Below, piece after piece: positions 13,053-26,489 of a stretch of DNA of 64,000 nucleotides (positions are counted from its first letter, which is position 1; each line of letters opens with the position of its first letter). This stretch comes from Opisthorchis felineus (Eukaryota; Platyhelminthes; Trematoda; Opisthorchiida; Opisthorchiidae), in assembly GCA_004794785.1 (NCBI GenBank), contig SJOL01003040.1, forward strand, positions 807,608 to 871,607. Direction: 5' to 3'. Under the pieces are notes generated by a model. That model had not been told where the DNA came from, did no database searches, and saw only the letters and a program-made list of their open reading frames with translations. The position numbers were made by a program, and so were the translations under genes.

Positions 13053-14806
13053 CTAGGGTGGGTCGGGAAAATATAACGTTGATAGGGCACGGACACGAAG
13101 CGTGTTACAAATCAATTTCAGGGCAAAGTTATATCTGTGGTGACAATGCAGGTAGCTGACTTATTTAGGGACCAAGTGGAGGTCAGAATCATAAATAAGG
13201 ATGTGTTAGACAGCATAGTACAGACAGGCCAGTGCTCACTGGATGGGTAAAAGCTGATTAAGTGAATAGAACTGAATATGCCTGGTACGCAAGTCAGTCA
13301 TACAGCCGTCTCAAATATGGTATGGAGTAGTGTTATGACAGGTTTTAGTCCCCACAAGTATTACTGGGTCAACTGGCCCCATTAATTTCACAGCTGCCCT
13401 TCTATAAATGGTATGTTGATATTTTATTTTACCACATACACAGTTGAGGGGCTACTTCAAAATTTGAATTCAGTACACACGGCACTGCGGTTTACTGTGG
13501 AAGAGAAAAGTGATAGCTCCTACTTTCTGGTTGCCACAGTTACGCGAAAACAATATGGCAAGCTTCAGAAACGAGTATACGGGAAAGCCACACAAAATTC
13601 CAGTTTCGTCCACTTTAAATACAGAAAAGAACTTAATCAAGCGTCTGGTCAAGAGAGTTCGCACAATCTGTACCGAATATACGCTAGATCCGGAACTTAA
13701 CATAGCTTCAAAAACCCTGATAGAGATTGACTAACCGGAGAAATTCATGCTGCAACGCATGATACGACTCAGGCAATTATATTGAACTACGCGCTCAGTC
13801 GCAAGAAAGAAAAGCTGATATATATTCGACTCCTTTATATGGCCCTAAAATGGCTACGTGTCGGCTGACCACTGCTGAGAGAACATTTGATGACGCCCAA
13901 ACGAGGTGATTCGGTAGCTGTCCAATGCTCAAAACTAAGTTGAATAAGGTTTCCGTCCATGACTCTGCTGCGTAGATCTGTTCCTTTGTTTTCGAGTCTT
14001 TCGGAAACTAGTTGGAGCACAAGACACGGCGCCTATCTCTAGTGATTGCTAAACACATGCCATTCTGAAATCGCTCCGACAAGCCAAACCACGTAACTAG
14101 TGCATCTGTTTCCGACTTGATCGACGCTAATCACCGGATTAATCCGGCCGAATTGTTCGGTGTAATCAATCGAGTGACAATGAACCACTCCAAGACCGTC
14201 CGACAAAATGCACTCGCAATAGTCGAAACTATTGCAATCCGACCATGACAACCGACCTTTGTCACTGGAAGAGCCACGTAAAAGCGCGGACACTGCCATG
14301 GCTCACCAAACACCTTGATTCATAAGCTGTTCCCCAGTTTGTAGGACGATTTTATTGACCGAAAACATAAAAACCTGTCTTTTAAACCCGATTTGTTCAC
14401 CTTCGGCAACGAAACAGACTAGAATAAGGTGAGTTCATAATAATAGGCAGAGACTAAGCTCACCGGGATGAACAAGGTGTCAGGCCGGCTAGATATGGAT
14501 TCAGTGAAGCCCTAGTTAGAGACGTCACGCGGCAACAAGTGGCGCTCAGGCTAATGACAACACGTATGTTTAAACTGTACACCTTCAGCCTACACACGTC
14601 TTGTTCTACTGGATTCCAGATGAACCCGCTGGAGTACGGTTGCTGACGTATCGTCACCATCGACAGGAAGACACCAGTGTTTTACTACCACACAGCGTGC
14701 ACCGTGCACTTGTGGCTGTTGGTGACTAAAACTAAACTGAACGTTTCGGTGAAATATACCTATCAGCAGAAAACAACAGGCGGGAGAAACTCATACCGAA
14801 GCTTAC
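13053..14806 (-). other. OSBP intron 6, nothing recognised
   Basis: The intron between exons F and G is 1.75 kb, with a GTAAGC donor and an acceptor at CCCACCCTAG. I see no repeat or coding signature. Confidence 0.85.
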
Positions 14807-14930
14807 CTTTTGGAAAGACTGACATGTATTTGCCGCGAAACTTGCTGACCAAATAGAACTCAAGCCATATTTTCCATCCGTGTTGAACGGATTCGCAGTA
14901 GAGTGCAGAGCCAGGGGGATGGTGACTCAC
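14807..14930 (-). CDS. OSBP: OSBP exon F: SHHPP signature
   Basis: The exon is 124 nt. The acceptor is ACTGCTTTCTAG and the donor is AAAG|GTAAGC. It encodes residues 529-569 and the first base of codon 570. It opens with VSHHPP, so the spliced protein reads EQVSHHPP, the diagnostic ORP fingerprint; the two His (531-532) contact the PI4P headgroup in the family. It ends with SKFRGKYMSVFPK, which matches the human SKFRGKYLSIMPLG region. The exon enters in phase 0 and leaves in phase 1, as both neighbours require. It is too short to stand out as an open frame by itself. Confidence 0.95.
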
Positions 14931-16199
14931 CTAGAAAGCAGTGAAACAAAACCAGTTGCCTGGGCATCCAATACGTTCAGATGTCGCACACAGACTGACC
15001 CTACTATGGAAAAACTAATCCAAATACACTGGAATCACGTTGGGGTTGACAACATCGTCCAGTTTGGCATCACGTTTTACAGCCTGCATTACTACAATTA
15101 AAGTAGAGGTACTAGCTGAGAAGGCTTAGAATAAAAAGTGATGTGCACAGGCAGCCTGCGTAAGAAACATTAAAAAAACAGATTGCCCCACAAATAAGAG
15201 CGATCGGCTGCAGCGAGAAAATAACTCGCCAGGAAACAGGTGATAAGTATGGTATTTGCTGACAAAACGTGCTACACGCACACGCACACACACTTGGTAT
15301 TGGATCACATGTTAAAGTCAGACGCTTTAAGCGGTGCGAGTGATGCAGAATTTAGCTGCAAAAAGATAAACTAGGTTGGGAAGAAGCAGGCAGACTGCTA
15401 CACTCTGTGACACGTTAAAGATGGTGCATTCCAGGAACGAACCACGTGATATTGTGCCCCTGGATTACGTTAGTGTCAATGTTGAAGGGCTGTCAAATGA
15501 AATAGCATGACAACCAGGCCCATGTGGGTAACGACATGATTCGAAAATTGCCAAATAGTTCTAAATGCTAAAGACTTACAGATGTCTCCAAATATGGATT
15601 TCGACGGCTGTCATTATCTTCCACAAGGGAGTACAGAACATTTAAGACAGAATACCTGAGAAGGTCCATCGAGTCGACATTCTCGCATATAGCTTGGCCA
15701 TCTTGACGTTCATTAGGAATACTAACTACCACCCTCTCAGCTGCTTCTACGGTTAAAAACAACGGTATTGTAGTCAACGTGGTCTGCGTCTTCTGGAAAA
15801 AAGAAAATGCCGGTAGTTCTGAAATCAAATCGCAGTGACCGGAAGAAGTGAATTCGCCAGCCTCAGTTTAGAGATAACTATCCGTCCGTTGCTCGTATTA
15901 CACATAAGGGCGAGTGAATGACGTGAACGGTAATCAAGAGTCATGAGACTCGACAACACTTATAAAACTTGCAGTCGAGTAATCCAGATAGGAACTCCAG
16001 CGAAGTGATGATTGAGCAAATTCAATGTTTTATAGGCTGGAAGGCAGTTTTTACATGAAACTACCAGTTCCAATTAATCAGCTATAAACCATTCATGAGG
16101 GGTACGTTGATCCCATCAGCTACAGCTTCATTCACTGAAAATGGGAAGATTAGGAAGGCAACGCTTGGGTATTGCGGCATTGTTCTCATTGTCTAGTGA

Positions 16200-16800
16200 A
16201 GGAACTGAATGGCTACGCATCGGAAGCGCAAATGACCACTTGAGACATGTTTGTCAGTGTCATCAATGACAAAGCACTGAGAGTTCTCATGTCTTCGGCG
16301 CGTAAGGGCAATATTCCTGATTCATAGAGCGGGGGAAGTAACACTGCCCTTCTCAGACAAACTAACGTGGCGCAGGCGCCACAGGTGTCGAAGGATGGCG
16401 AATCGTTCAGCTGTAACACCCTTCCAGTGCCTAGCTGCCATGCCACCCGGAGAAAACACGAGGGCTGGGATATCGCCAAGTTGCGCAAGCCTACACAGGA
16501 GAAGCCGAGACGCAGAGGTCGGGTTCGAACCACAGATCTTTCAGCCAGTAAATTCGCTCTCTAACCACTGAGCCATCTCGCCCCAAATAATGGCGAAAGC
16601 TGCACTGGCCTTCACGACTCGTGAGTTGTTTTCGTCTTTCACCGGGACTTATGCAGTTGCCAATCTACTAGATCTATTGGCTCATCCGTAGTAATGAAGT
16701 CTGGGTTGAATCCCACCCAATGTTACAGCAGAAGTTTGCACTTTTCAGGTGTGAATTGCAGCTCAAACCAGGTGGAACAGCTACCTATATTGTTTAAATT
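16200..16800 (-). repeat. RTE-like LINE 3' fragment split by a SINE
   Basis: Antisense translation of 16213-16360 gives ILPLRAEDMRTLSALSLMTL, matching the SETWPLRAEDMRRLSVFDHR region near the C-terminus of RTE-type open frames. On the other side of the SINE (from 16598), CGAAAGCTGCACTGGCCTTC and the TTTTCAGGTGTGAA block continue the same element in the same orientation. The copy is old and frameshifted. Confidence 0.65.
16403..16589 (-). mobile_element. tRNA-derived SINE with 8-bp target-site duplication
   Basis: In antisense, the element starts with the tRNA-like head (the complement of CTAACCACTGAGCCATCTCG). It has a B box (the complement of GGGTTCGAACC) and ends with the conserved body that includes CTAGCTGCCATGCCACC and GAAAACACGAGGGCTGGG. 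ATGGCGAA occurs at 16395-16402 and again at 16590-16597, directly flanking the SINE, and I read this as its target-site duplication. The insertion is inside an older LINE copy. Confidence 0.8.
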
Positions 16801-17689
16801 TGTTTGTCACTGATTCATCTGAATCAAAGAGGGATCTATCGTGCATCCATCGTGTGTGGGCGAACTCCTCAGATGCACTTCCATTTCCGAGGGGTCAGCG
16901 AAAGGCAACATTTGATGGACCCGCAAAGGCCGTTAGTTGGGTGGTTTCTGTAGGCGATCTTAAGAGCTAACAGTATACTGTTGGATGTTTGCCTTATTAA
17001 CTTTCAAAATATATTCCTTAAAGATATCTCTTCAAAGTTCCGATAGTGTTCTAGGTTCAAAATCGTTGAGAAGCAATTCGAAGCTTATGTACTCATGGCT
17101 GTGCTTCGATCTGTGCAATCCTGGAGGAAATAGCACTTCTAGACGAGCTACGGTAGTGATACGTGCGAATGGAGGATGCTCAGTACGAAGGTTGGTGTAA
17201 AAACTGCCTCATTTCCAAAGCAAAATGGAACCTAAGAAGCCTGTTGTTAGCGGGCTATTCAAGGAAACACTGAAAAACTAATATGTGACGAAAGAAACCA
17301 ATGTCTAGGTTTCCAAAAGTTTTCGTTCGTCAAGTGCCAATTACCTGTCATTTAAAAAAACTGGATCAACTCAAGGCGTGGTCCGTGAGTTTACGCCTTC
17401 TTCTAGTTTTGAGCTACTACCACTATATCCTGCCTTCGAACGCCACCGGATTACAGGACCAGATGGGCTGCCGCAAGAAGCATTCAATGAAGGTGGCGAC
17501 CTATTGGCGCTGAATTAACACGACTGTCTAAACTGTTTTAGGAAGAATGCTATCTAGACAATCAGTCATTGTAAATTTATTCAATTAAAAGATACTCGAA
17601 CCTTCAATAATAAGAGTTCAAACATTACCGCAATTAGAACGCGGCTTCTACCCTTAATAATAATGCAACGTTCAACCTCGGCACACAAA

Positions 17690-18610
17690 CGTAAGGTTGA
17701 CAACATCAGACAGCAATTTGATCAACAAATTTTCGACCTGACCACATCTACAATTGAACAGTGTCATAAATACATACAGCCAATAACAGTAGCTCTATCC
17801 CACTTCAAAGAAGCGTTCGACTCTGTGGTAGACTAGTTCATCCGTGTCTATGCGGCGCCGCGGGGAATACTCTTGAAGTTTTTAAAGTTCCTTATGCCCT
17901 TTTTTCACATAGTTATGGTCATGCTAGGATTTACAAAGAAGAGTCCAACAGTTTAACTACACAGAGTTCCTCACGTTGCTCGCTCACCTCTTGTGAGCAG
18001 TTTGGTCATTGTCACCAGCACTAAGTGTAGCCTAGTACAGATAGTGAATATGGGTATTTAAATCTCACCTGGCGATAGATTGGTGGCTTCGACTTATGCG
18101 GATGACACTTTGTTAGTTGAATAAAGAACAACTGTAAAAAACAAACGTGGTCCCTCGTTTTAGCATGCGTTCTGCAACTTCAAGGTGCAAAATACCATAT
18201 CGAGAATCTCAACAAACTTGTAGCCCTTGGGAACTCTACAGAGAATCTCAACAAACTTGTAGCCCTTGGGAACTCTACAGGGAGGAGCTTTGGTTTGGTG
18301 GTCAGCTGTACAGGCCATTGCTGCACTGTAAGAGATCATGTCAACGCACACATCACTGAGGTACGAGCTACATTCGCCAGTTTGCATCATCTTTGGAGTC
18401 ATAAACGGCGTTTAGTGAAGCTATGGGGTCGTGTCTACAAAACAACTATCAGAGTCACTGCACTCTATGGCTGTTAAACTTCACCTTTCCTGTTCAAGAA
18501 CCTCAAGCGTCCCAAAACATTCGATCATCGACGTCTTCGTAACATAGCACCTGTTAGATGAATGCAGCACATCCTTGAGGAAGCAGTTCATGAGTGGATA
18601 CTACGTAATG
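17690..18610 (+). pseudogene. LINE (family B) reverse transcriptase remnant
   Basis: Plus-strand translation in shifting frames gives CHKYIQPITVALSHFKEAFD (the F-D motif region), later ASTYADDTLLVE (the YADD box), then ITEVRATFASLHHLWSHKRR and LWGRVYKTTIRVTALYGC (the C-terminal region). Stops and frameshifts are frequent. The C-terminal motifs group this copy with the LINEs at 30765, 33030 and 58735/63065. The copy contains a 39-bp tandem duplication. Confidence 0.7.
18202..18279. repeat. Perfect 39-bp tandem duplication
   Basis: Two adjacent identical 39-bp units (18202-18240 and 18241-18279) each start GAGAATCTCAACAAACTTG and end GGGAACTCTACA. The duplication lies inside the decayed LINE and keeps the reading frame (13 codons). 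Confidence 0.95.
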
Positions 18611-18617
18611 AGCTCAA

Positions 18618-18803
18618 GATAGCTCAATGGCGAAGGCGCAAACTTACTGATCGGAAGGTCCGTGGTTCGAACCCAACCTCTGCATCTGGAATGGTCCCAT
18701 TGAGGATGAAAACAACATGGCAGTATCTTAGCTCTTGTACTTTCTTCAGGTGGCGTGGCATCTTGGCCCCGGAACGGAACGATTGTAGTATTATTATTAT
18801 TAG
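18618..18803 (+). mobile_element. tRNA-derived SINE
   Basis: Plus-strand copy. An A-box-like GATAGCTCAATGGCG is followed by a B box, GTGGTTCGAACCC, then the shared body (CTTCAGGTGGCGTGGCATC) and an ATTATTATTATTAG tail. It lies directly downstream of a family B LINE remnant. Confidence 0.8.
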
Positions 18804-20491
18804 GTCATGAATCGGTGTCTACAGAGCAGCAAGACTCGCCAGGTAAAGGTGGTTGACACATACACCATATGTACCCAGCCACCAACTGCCTGACACAGCA
18901 TTATCACTATCAAAAACCCAGGTTGTCGGAAGGTTCGTGCTGGGTGGGTCACGAAGCGGCAATGCGAGAGGAAATCGGCTACTGCTAAGTTGAGTGCTAT
19001 GGAATCTTCGCAGCTTTCCGGCTTAAATCCAAGTGAATTTCACTGCATCTGGATGGTACACAGCCGGACTACCTGGCCACAATTTGTCTATCATTGTGCG
19101 TCAGGCCTGTTTCGGGTGAAATAGGGAACCAAGCCCGCTACTAACATTCGATGCTCAGGTGCTCTCCGAAGATGCAAACACTTTTTTCCTGATCATCTTG
19201 CCTAAGGACAAACAGCTTCATACAGATATTCTGCACCCTTCTTTTTCACGCTTTGTCAGGACTTCTTTCTCTGCAGTATATGTTCCTGGATATTGCTGTC
19301 CACGAAAATGATAACGATGAAGGACAATGAGTTGTGAGGGGTGGTAATTGTTCTGATACCACCTGGCGTATCTACGACAGATGGCAGGCAGCGACAAATG
19401 GAAGTAAAATCAAATGTTAACGACACGGGACTCGAAAAGGGATACGGGAATAAACCTGACTTCGAATAACAGGCGCAGGATCATGTGCTGAATTCAACAT
19501 GACTAAGTGACGCTCATCGCCAACTTGACGAGGGAGAACCGGCTGGATTAAAAGTCAATTTGTTAGAATACACACTGAAAACTCGCTTCTGGAACTCCGC
19601 TGAAAAGGCAGATATAGGGAAAGTTTTCTGTGCAGGCCCATAAAGGCGGTAGTAATGGTAAGTTAACCAGACGCACGACCTTCAGGAATATTGCGATAGT
19701 GCGGTGTACGATAACAAGGTAAAAATGTTGTAAGCAGTGAGGACAGTGGAAACAAAAGGCAGTACTGATTACCAGAAGGAACCCGCCTTCCAGGAGGATG
19801 TCCATGCGACCCTCCCCGCCGTGCCTTTATTACCGCCAAGAATTGTTGACAAAAGCTTCTTGCTGCCAGTTTTTTTCCGGCCATTCTGACCAAGCGTGCG
19901 GAAGTGCTTGTAAGGACCAGCCTTAAGCCCCCTTATCTAGCTCAGTGTTCTCTTCAGTATAAAGATTTGCCTCAATGAATTTAGATCATTGCACGACAGA
20001 CAGGCTGCGGAATTTCACACTGGTGTCGCTCTGTGACGACTGATCAATGGGCGGTCGTCATAAAACAAACGGTCAATACCGAAAAATTGTTTCAAAAGGA
20101 TGACTGAGGAAGAATAGCTTGTTCCAGAGCTCATCAGTAGGGAACACATAAAGAGAGAGGCATCGTTGAAGACGGCTTATAAAGAACCTCACAGGACACC
20201 CGCAAACATCAACTAAACAGCTAAGGAGAATGATCAGTGCGTATAAAGTGTGATAGCTTCGAACTAGGTGATTCAGTTGCCATTCTTCAAAGAGATCAGA
20301 GAATCACTCTTGCAAGAAGGCTACTGCGGTGAATAGGAGCTTCAAAGAACAAAATAAATGTGGGACCTTCTCTCCTGGGGTTTAGTTCTCACAGATAGAA
20401 ACAAATGTACAACCAATTTGTCGTTGTGTACGATTCTAAAGTCAGACGAGTCATCATAGAATTATCGAGAAATGAAGCCAGTAAAGCTGAC

Positions 20492-20740
20492 CTGTTCAGC
20501 TATAAGTCGCCAGCCATAGGAGTCGTCCGACCGGTCAAACTCGAACGTTTCACCCCATAGTGGATTGAACGGTTTGCCTGTGCGGATCGCAGTGGTGGCA
20601 TAGCAGCTAACGGAGAAAGCGGCCACACACGCCATCTGTTCGACAGGATCCTTGGTTTCACTGGCTCGGTCGAGAAGTTCCGAGTACGTAAGATCTTCGC
20701 TTGCACGTTGGAGGAAAGAGATGGGTTCATTGAAGTTAAC
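20492..20740 (-). CDS. OSBP: OSBP exon E: ORD core, K-P-F-N-P segment
   Basis: The exon has 249 nt, 83 codons, residues 446-528, phase 0 at both ends. The acceptor is TTACTCTAATCAG and the donor is CAG|GTCAGC. It encodes VNFNEPISFLQRASEDLTYS followed by SELLDRASE, then a Cys/Ala-rich helix, then TGKPFNPLWGETFEFDR and finally AEQ. The Lys of KPFNP (residue 501) corresponds to a PI4P-contacting Lys in yeast Osh4 (family knowledge). The last two residues, E and Q, begin the EQVSHHPP family signature, which is completed by exon F. Confidence 0.95.
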
Positions 20741-22619
20741 CTGATTAGAGTAATCGTAGGAATAAAGTTCTGGTTATAAGAAAGCACGGAGGTTGTTGTT
20801 CTATAAGAACGTTTCGTAGTGAATAAGCTGGATATAAAACAGGAAATCTACATAAACCGACAGGATCAGGACAGAAACTAGACATCGAAGCGGAGCTTTA
20901 TTCTACTCATATCACAGAAGCATTGAAGGGTTATCGCCTTAATACCGCCCGACAACAGTTACTCAAACCGGATAGACCTGAACGCAGTCAGCTATCTAGA
21001 CTTACCAACACTGGACAAATTATTTCTACTTAAATTTCGTAGTCAATGCCTCTGGGACGATTATTCCTGTCAGCAAATATCAAAGTGGAAGCACTGTGTA
21101 GGAGTTCCTCTCTTGGTGGAGTTCATCAATGGTGCATAATATCGATCATACTGAGGATTGAACTCCGATTGCCTCCGTTTGTATTAGGATCACACTTATT
21201 TACCCGACTCTGTTTAGAGATCCAACGAATAACATCCGTAGACAAGATGATGAAACGGCACAAATCCAGCACTCAAGTAACAAAAATAGGATGGTAGTAG
21301 ACATTGAGATTCTTAGCCAAATAAATGCGGTTTTTAGTTCAGGATCATTTGATCAAGTACATTATTGAAAGGTCATAAGAGATATTTAGTGTACGGAACC
21401 CGTGCTAAAAAATAAAATAATCGTCCAATAGTAGGATTCCTTCCGTACTATACAACTGGAAGAAAGCAGGAAGGCTAAACCTGGGGATTCTGAATTAGGC
21501 CCCCCCTCCCTCGCGCATCCGTTTGTTGACTTGTAGGTGAGAATTTTGAGCTGAAGGTTCGAAGTGAGGTACCCCTAACAAACCGCCTCCTTCAGCCTGG
21601 GCAGCCGAGAGCCATCAATTGCTCCTAAAGCTCTACATTCACCAACACTTACTGATAATCTGCCTACCTCTAAAACAACGTCTTCATAAACTAAAAGTTC
21701 CCCAGTGTCTATACTACCTTTCACAAGAACAAAAAGTAGCACTGTAGTTGATCCAAGGGATTTGCAGCCTTCATCATCCGCGGTCGCTGTCATATTCGGC
21801 AAACGACATCCTCTGCTAAGAAGTTACTTGCACATTTCGTTACTACACGCTGTTTGCGAAACACAGGACTTCAGTCCGGTCATTGATCTCGAGCCGTTCA
21901 GGAGAATCCCAGATATTCCACACTGCCCTCACTGGATATGATGATGCAGCATCCGAGCACGGAAGCTGCATTCTGTCCCAGAGCTGAAAGGGCATCACTG
22001 GAATGGAATCCAATAAATTGGTCGCCAGCGTGTTGTTGAGTTGACTGGTTCAATTAAGACGATGTAAAATAATTCAAACCAATTAGTGAGTCCGCAGGTG
22101 CCATGACAGACTGGATTCCAGAAGCTATGGTTTCTACAAGAATTTGTCAAAGTTGGTTCGCTCGGCGAACAGCTCCGACGAATATGATACGGCCGGTTAA
22201 TTTGATTGCTCAAGTCGACCAAATCCTGCGGAATCGCACATAAAACTGATTTGGTGTTAGTGCTCACCCCACAGAATATAACAAACAATTTCAATCCAAC
22301 AGAGAGACTAAAGAGGTATTGCTCTTTTATTGTTTTCACGGACAGTTGGCATACAGTTCGTGTTGGGTAACTGATGAATTTTTGAATGTACGTCCCACAC
22401 TGACTGACATATCGCACTATATATCTCGTCTCCGTCTTTCTTGCATCGGCCAGGGATTGAGACGACGATACTTTCCATAAGTTAGTGAACGAAACTGCAG
22501 CTTCTTGAGGCAACATACACTGGTGCAGTTCATAGGTGTGAAACTGGACTGAATTCACTAAACACTGATGTGCCTCGCCCCGAAGTAATCACGACCTGGA
22601 TAGCCTTTAGACTTCCCCA

Positions 22620-22740
22620 TAAATTTGACAACATGAAGTTGACCGTAACCCCCACACGACTGAGCAGAAAGCGACCTGAGAGGGAAGCGGTCTTCTGACA
22701 TGTGAATTAGGTGCCCTAATCGGCCTAAACTAATTCGGCA
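22620..22740 (-). repeat. Possible RTE-like LINE C-terminal scrap
   Basis: Antisense translation reads LGRLGHLIHMSEDRFPLRSL then SAQSCGGYGQ. This resembles the RTE-type C-terminal segment WLGHLLLMPVDRLPRRVLFA seen at 44130-44200. The similarity is short. The 187-codon open frame just below it (21995-22558) has no recognisable family. Confidence 0.35.
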
Positions 22741-23519
22741 TGAAAGAAGGCAGTAATCATCCATAAGCCGTTCAAATTCGATGAAGATTCAATATGGTAA
22801 GCAGCTAACCGAATAAAATCGACAAAAACAACACAATTCTAGATGGTATAATGGTCCCTATGCTCTTGGTCCACTTTACATTCTTTGTAACAAACAATAC
22901 CGACAGAACGGCGGATAAAGTTTGCGCGGTTGAACCCGCCGGAATGTAGTTAGCACACACTCAGTGGCATTCAACAATACCTGAGATATTGATTTCGGTG
23001 AACTGTATTGTTTTCAACCCGAAGGAAAGTATGAGTACATTGGAAACAGATTTCAGTAGAAAGAGTTCAATACTGGCTAGTTTTCACGATCTTCACCCAA
23101 AAAAATTTCATGGAGAAGCCAGCTAGTCAGATAATGACTCAGACGTATCAACCCAAGAAAAGTAAACTGCAGAGAAAGCGGAGTATGTTGACTGTTGGTG
23201 GGAGACAAAGTTCGGAGAAGTTTTACCGAGGAGGAACTTCCACAGAAACAGAATAGTCGGAATAACAAAAAGCAAAAGGAACAGGGGATCAGCTGGCCCC
23301 CACCTGTGTGAGGTAAATATTCAACAGGTTGCTTGATGGGTCAAATTGAAACAGCCACAGCTGTGGGTTGAAACACAGCTCGGCTAGTTAGATTATGGGA
23401 GACGGGTGTTGCTAAGGCCTGACCGCCGTTTGGATTGTCCGGCTTCTGATGAATAACGAAGCCGCTTCTAACACTGCTTTACCAATAATAAACGCACACG
23501 ATGCACAAACTATTCACTT

Positions 23520-23690
23520 TTATTTGCAGCAAACTCAGCTGCGCTGGTCATTGGAGTCTTCCTGGATGGGGACCCCGAGGAAGGCCACATCAATGGTTGG
23601 AGACATTGTCAGACATGGCCCAGTTGCGCCCTCAATGGCGCTAGTACATCCAAGCATCCGTGCCTTCAATGTATAGCTTGTGGACTGTTG
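23520..23690 (+). repeat. RTE-like LINE 3' end fragment
   Basis: The plus strand encodes the last part of the LINE open frame: QLRWSLESSWMGTPRKATSM, then AFNV and a stop at about 23676. The same end occurs at 44270-44384 and 51700-51830. The fragment is 5'-truncated. Confidence 0.8.
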
Positions 23691-26489
23691 ATCGAACTTA
23701 TTAGTAGCGTGTCATGCGCGCAATCAACTGCCATACCCACACTATTGGCTTAGAGAACATTTAGTGCAGGCCACATCAATGAGGAGATTCGATTTGCCGT
23801 GCCGGGCCAGAGGAGCTTAATAAGACCACATGAAAACGGTCCAATAAGACCATACCATGATCTCAGCTGAAGTCAGTAGGGTTCCAAAGCAGGCACAGGC
23901 AAACCTTGAGTTGGGTCCATGGCTTGCTGACTGCTTTGGAACCATGGTGGTTTCAACCGCCTAACCAAGCACTCTATCGAACAGGCGATTTTTTGGCCAT
24001 TTCGCTACGGAGAATTGGTCCGCTGATGCATGCCGGTGCACCAGTCTGGACAAAATCGTTGTGTAAATTTTACGCTTAATCGGTTTTGCTATCCGGTTGT
24101 TGCACAAAGTGCTACAGTATTAATGTTGGGGCGCGCCAACTAAACAACGTTCCTAATGTAATTTTGGTAGTTTATGGAGGCTACGTAAGCGAGTAGATTA
24201 GGACTGATACTCGGATTCGAAAAGAATCATGCATCTGATATTCAGAATCCACAAAAGAATGACTTCGGAGTTCTCTATTACTAACATCGACATGCGAAGA
24301 TGAGTGAATTTGCTTTGCAATGGAAGAACTGTCGAGAAACAGTCCAACATGAGATGAGCCAAAGTATCACTACTGAAATGGTTAAAAGCTTCAGTCTTCC
24401 ACAAAGGGACCCTGTTTCCATGACTTTACCCCGAAGATGTGCAGTACGTGATAACCAAAAAGGGGTACGAAACTACAAGATGACAATACTTATCCCAACA
24501 AATCAGAAGTTGTGTATCCAAACATTCGTTATTAGACCGAGATATGAACATAAGACAAATTGGGTGAACTACTAAGTATTCGTACACTAATCACTTTGTT
24601 ATTAAATAAGATACCGAATAATAATTAACAATTAGATTCCTTTGATAGTTTGTTCCAGAAGCAGACACTATTAACTACGTGAATTGGCCAAAATTTCCCG
24701 TCAATAATCTCAGCAAACACGTAATGCTTGAGGTGTCGAGATTCTTTACCAACATAATAGCCTGTTGATATAAGCTACGGATCTTAAAATCGGCTTGTGC
24801 TGACCACAGCTAGGCTCGAGATGCTCGTTCCGCCCTTTGAAGGTGTCCGGGATTCAGATGCAAAACCAAAAACACTAGGTACACCTCGAACCGAAAACGC
24901 CCTGCTGAAACATCCCACCGAGAAATCTTAAGTTACTGCAATCCGAGAGGCATTTGAGAGGAACAGATAAAAGAATGACGCAAAGTACAAGAGTCTCACA
25001 CGTCCCATCAGTTTAGTGAAGACAGAAAACTACCAACTCAGACGAAACAAGGGATAGTAGGTAATGTGAAAACCTAATTTATCGTGCTTAACTGATGGAG
25101 TTCACCATTGAAACCTACCATTTCACAGCACCGAGTGAAAAGTTGAAAAAATCACAGCCATGGAAGTTCTCGTGGTTGAGGTGCAGTTCACATAGTCACA
25201 TGACTGCACACAAAAATTCACAGGTGTCGAAAGTAACAGAAGTAAATAATTCTGAAATTCACAGTAACAAAAAAGCAATCTCATCGGTGCGCGTCAAGCA
25301 CTTCATCCATCGTGACTGAATAGCAAATTTGGGGTTGAAGAGCATAGTTAAGGCATCACTAAGACGTTACTTATGAGGCTGGTGATAGCATCTGGACAAC
25401 CAAAGATTCTCCGACAACCCTACAACTAGTGTACTGTTAGGAAAAATAATACGGCATTTTGAATAACATTCGAACTGAAAAGTAAGGCGACCTTTGTGCT
25501 AAACTTACGAATATAACAGACGGAACATTCCATTGAGTTTTCTGTAAATAATATCCTAATTTGAAAATAAGCATTGAACTCCGCATTGTTGAAACCGTTT
25601 TAGAATGTCCCTCAGTAGCCTGCTGCGAAAAGACGTTGGGCTGAACTCATGTATAGAATGGGGAAAAATGTACATGTCAAACGCCCAACGAAACGGGTCG
25701 TTTCGGTTTATGTACGATTTATTCTGAAATTCCGCGTAACTCTTAGAGTAGAATGCAAGTATATTTGCCACGTAGATGTTTTGCACATTTTGCAGTAACC
25801 TATTAATCGAACCCGATGGCCATACGGTAGTCTAAATCACGCTTTTTCGCTTTAAACAAAGCTCAGAAAGAACGTTTCGTTCACTGAGATAAGATTAATG
25901 CCTATCAGTGAACGGCGAGGGGCCTGTTCTGAGAGCAGTGGTGCCTTCCGTCAAGAACGGACCGGACCTTCCTCAATATCGACGAAACGCTTACCTCAGA
26001 GACTGGATGAAGTCCAGAGAGTAACCAGAGTGACTTCTGCATATCTGTGGGGCTCCAGTCCTGTTGTGCTACGGAATTATTTATATGCACGACTTTACTT
26101 GGTGAATAGAAACTCCAGTGTAAGAGAATTGGTTCCGTGGGAAGCATCACAGAATATTCCGCTCTATCACTCAATGCTTCATAGTGGATTGGCGACCCAG
26201 TGCCGTTGAATCAGAGCATCTCAGATGACGGGCACGTTGTTGCAGCGTTTGTTCGGTAAATGATTGAGAACTTCCAAGCGTCCGTTGGACGGGGAAATGG
26301 TAAGCATTACTTAATAGCTTCCATTGATAGGTCTCATTTTTGGCTGATAGCCATTGGAAGTAAAGAACTTATGTAGAAGGTTGCACATTAATGACAATAT
26401 TTATGTACTACATTATCTTATTTTACTCTGTGGCTAATTTGCACGTGACACAGGCCTTGATCCGCTAACCTCGACGAACTTTCCATCAT

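Larger units (their letters stand above)
14931..20491 (-). other. OSBP intron 5a (between exons E and F), with LINE and SINE copies
   Basis: The intron carries a minus RTE-like fragment interrupted by a SINE (16200-16800), a plus LINE of a second family (17690-18610) and a plus SINE (18618-18803). Nothing is recognised in 14931-16199, 16801-17689 or 18804-20491. Confidence 0.85.

Noticed and set aside
21995..22558. 187-codon open frame on the minus strand
   Set aside because: It has no recognisable motif, does not fit the OSBP exon phases, and its low-complexity, Cys/Thr-rich composition looks like chance. Only the adjacent 22620-22740 hints at a LINE scrap.
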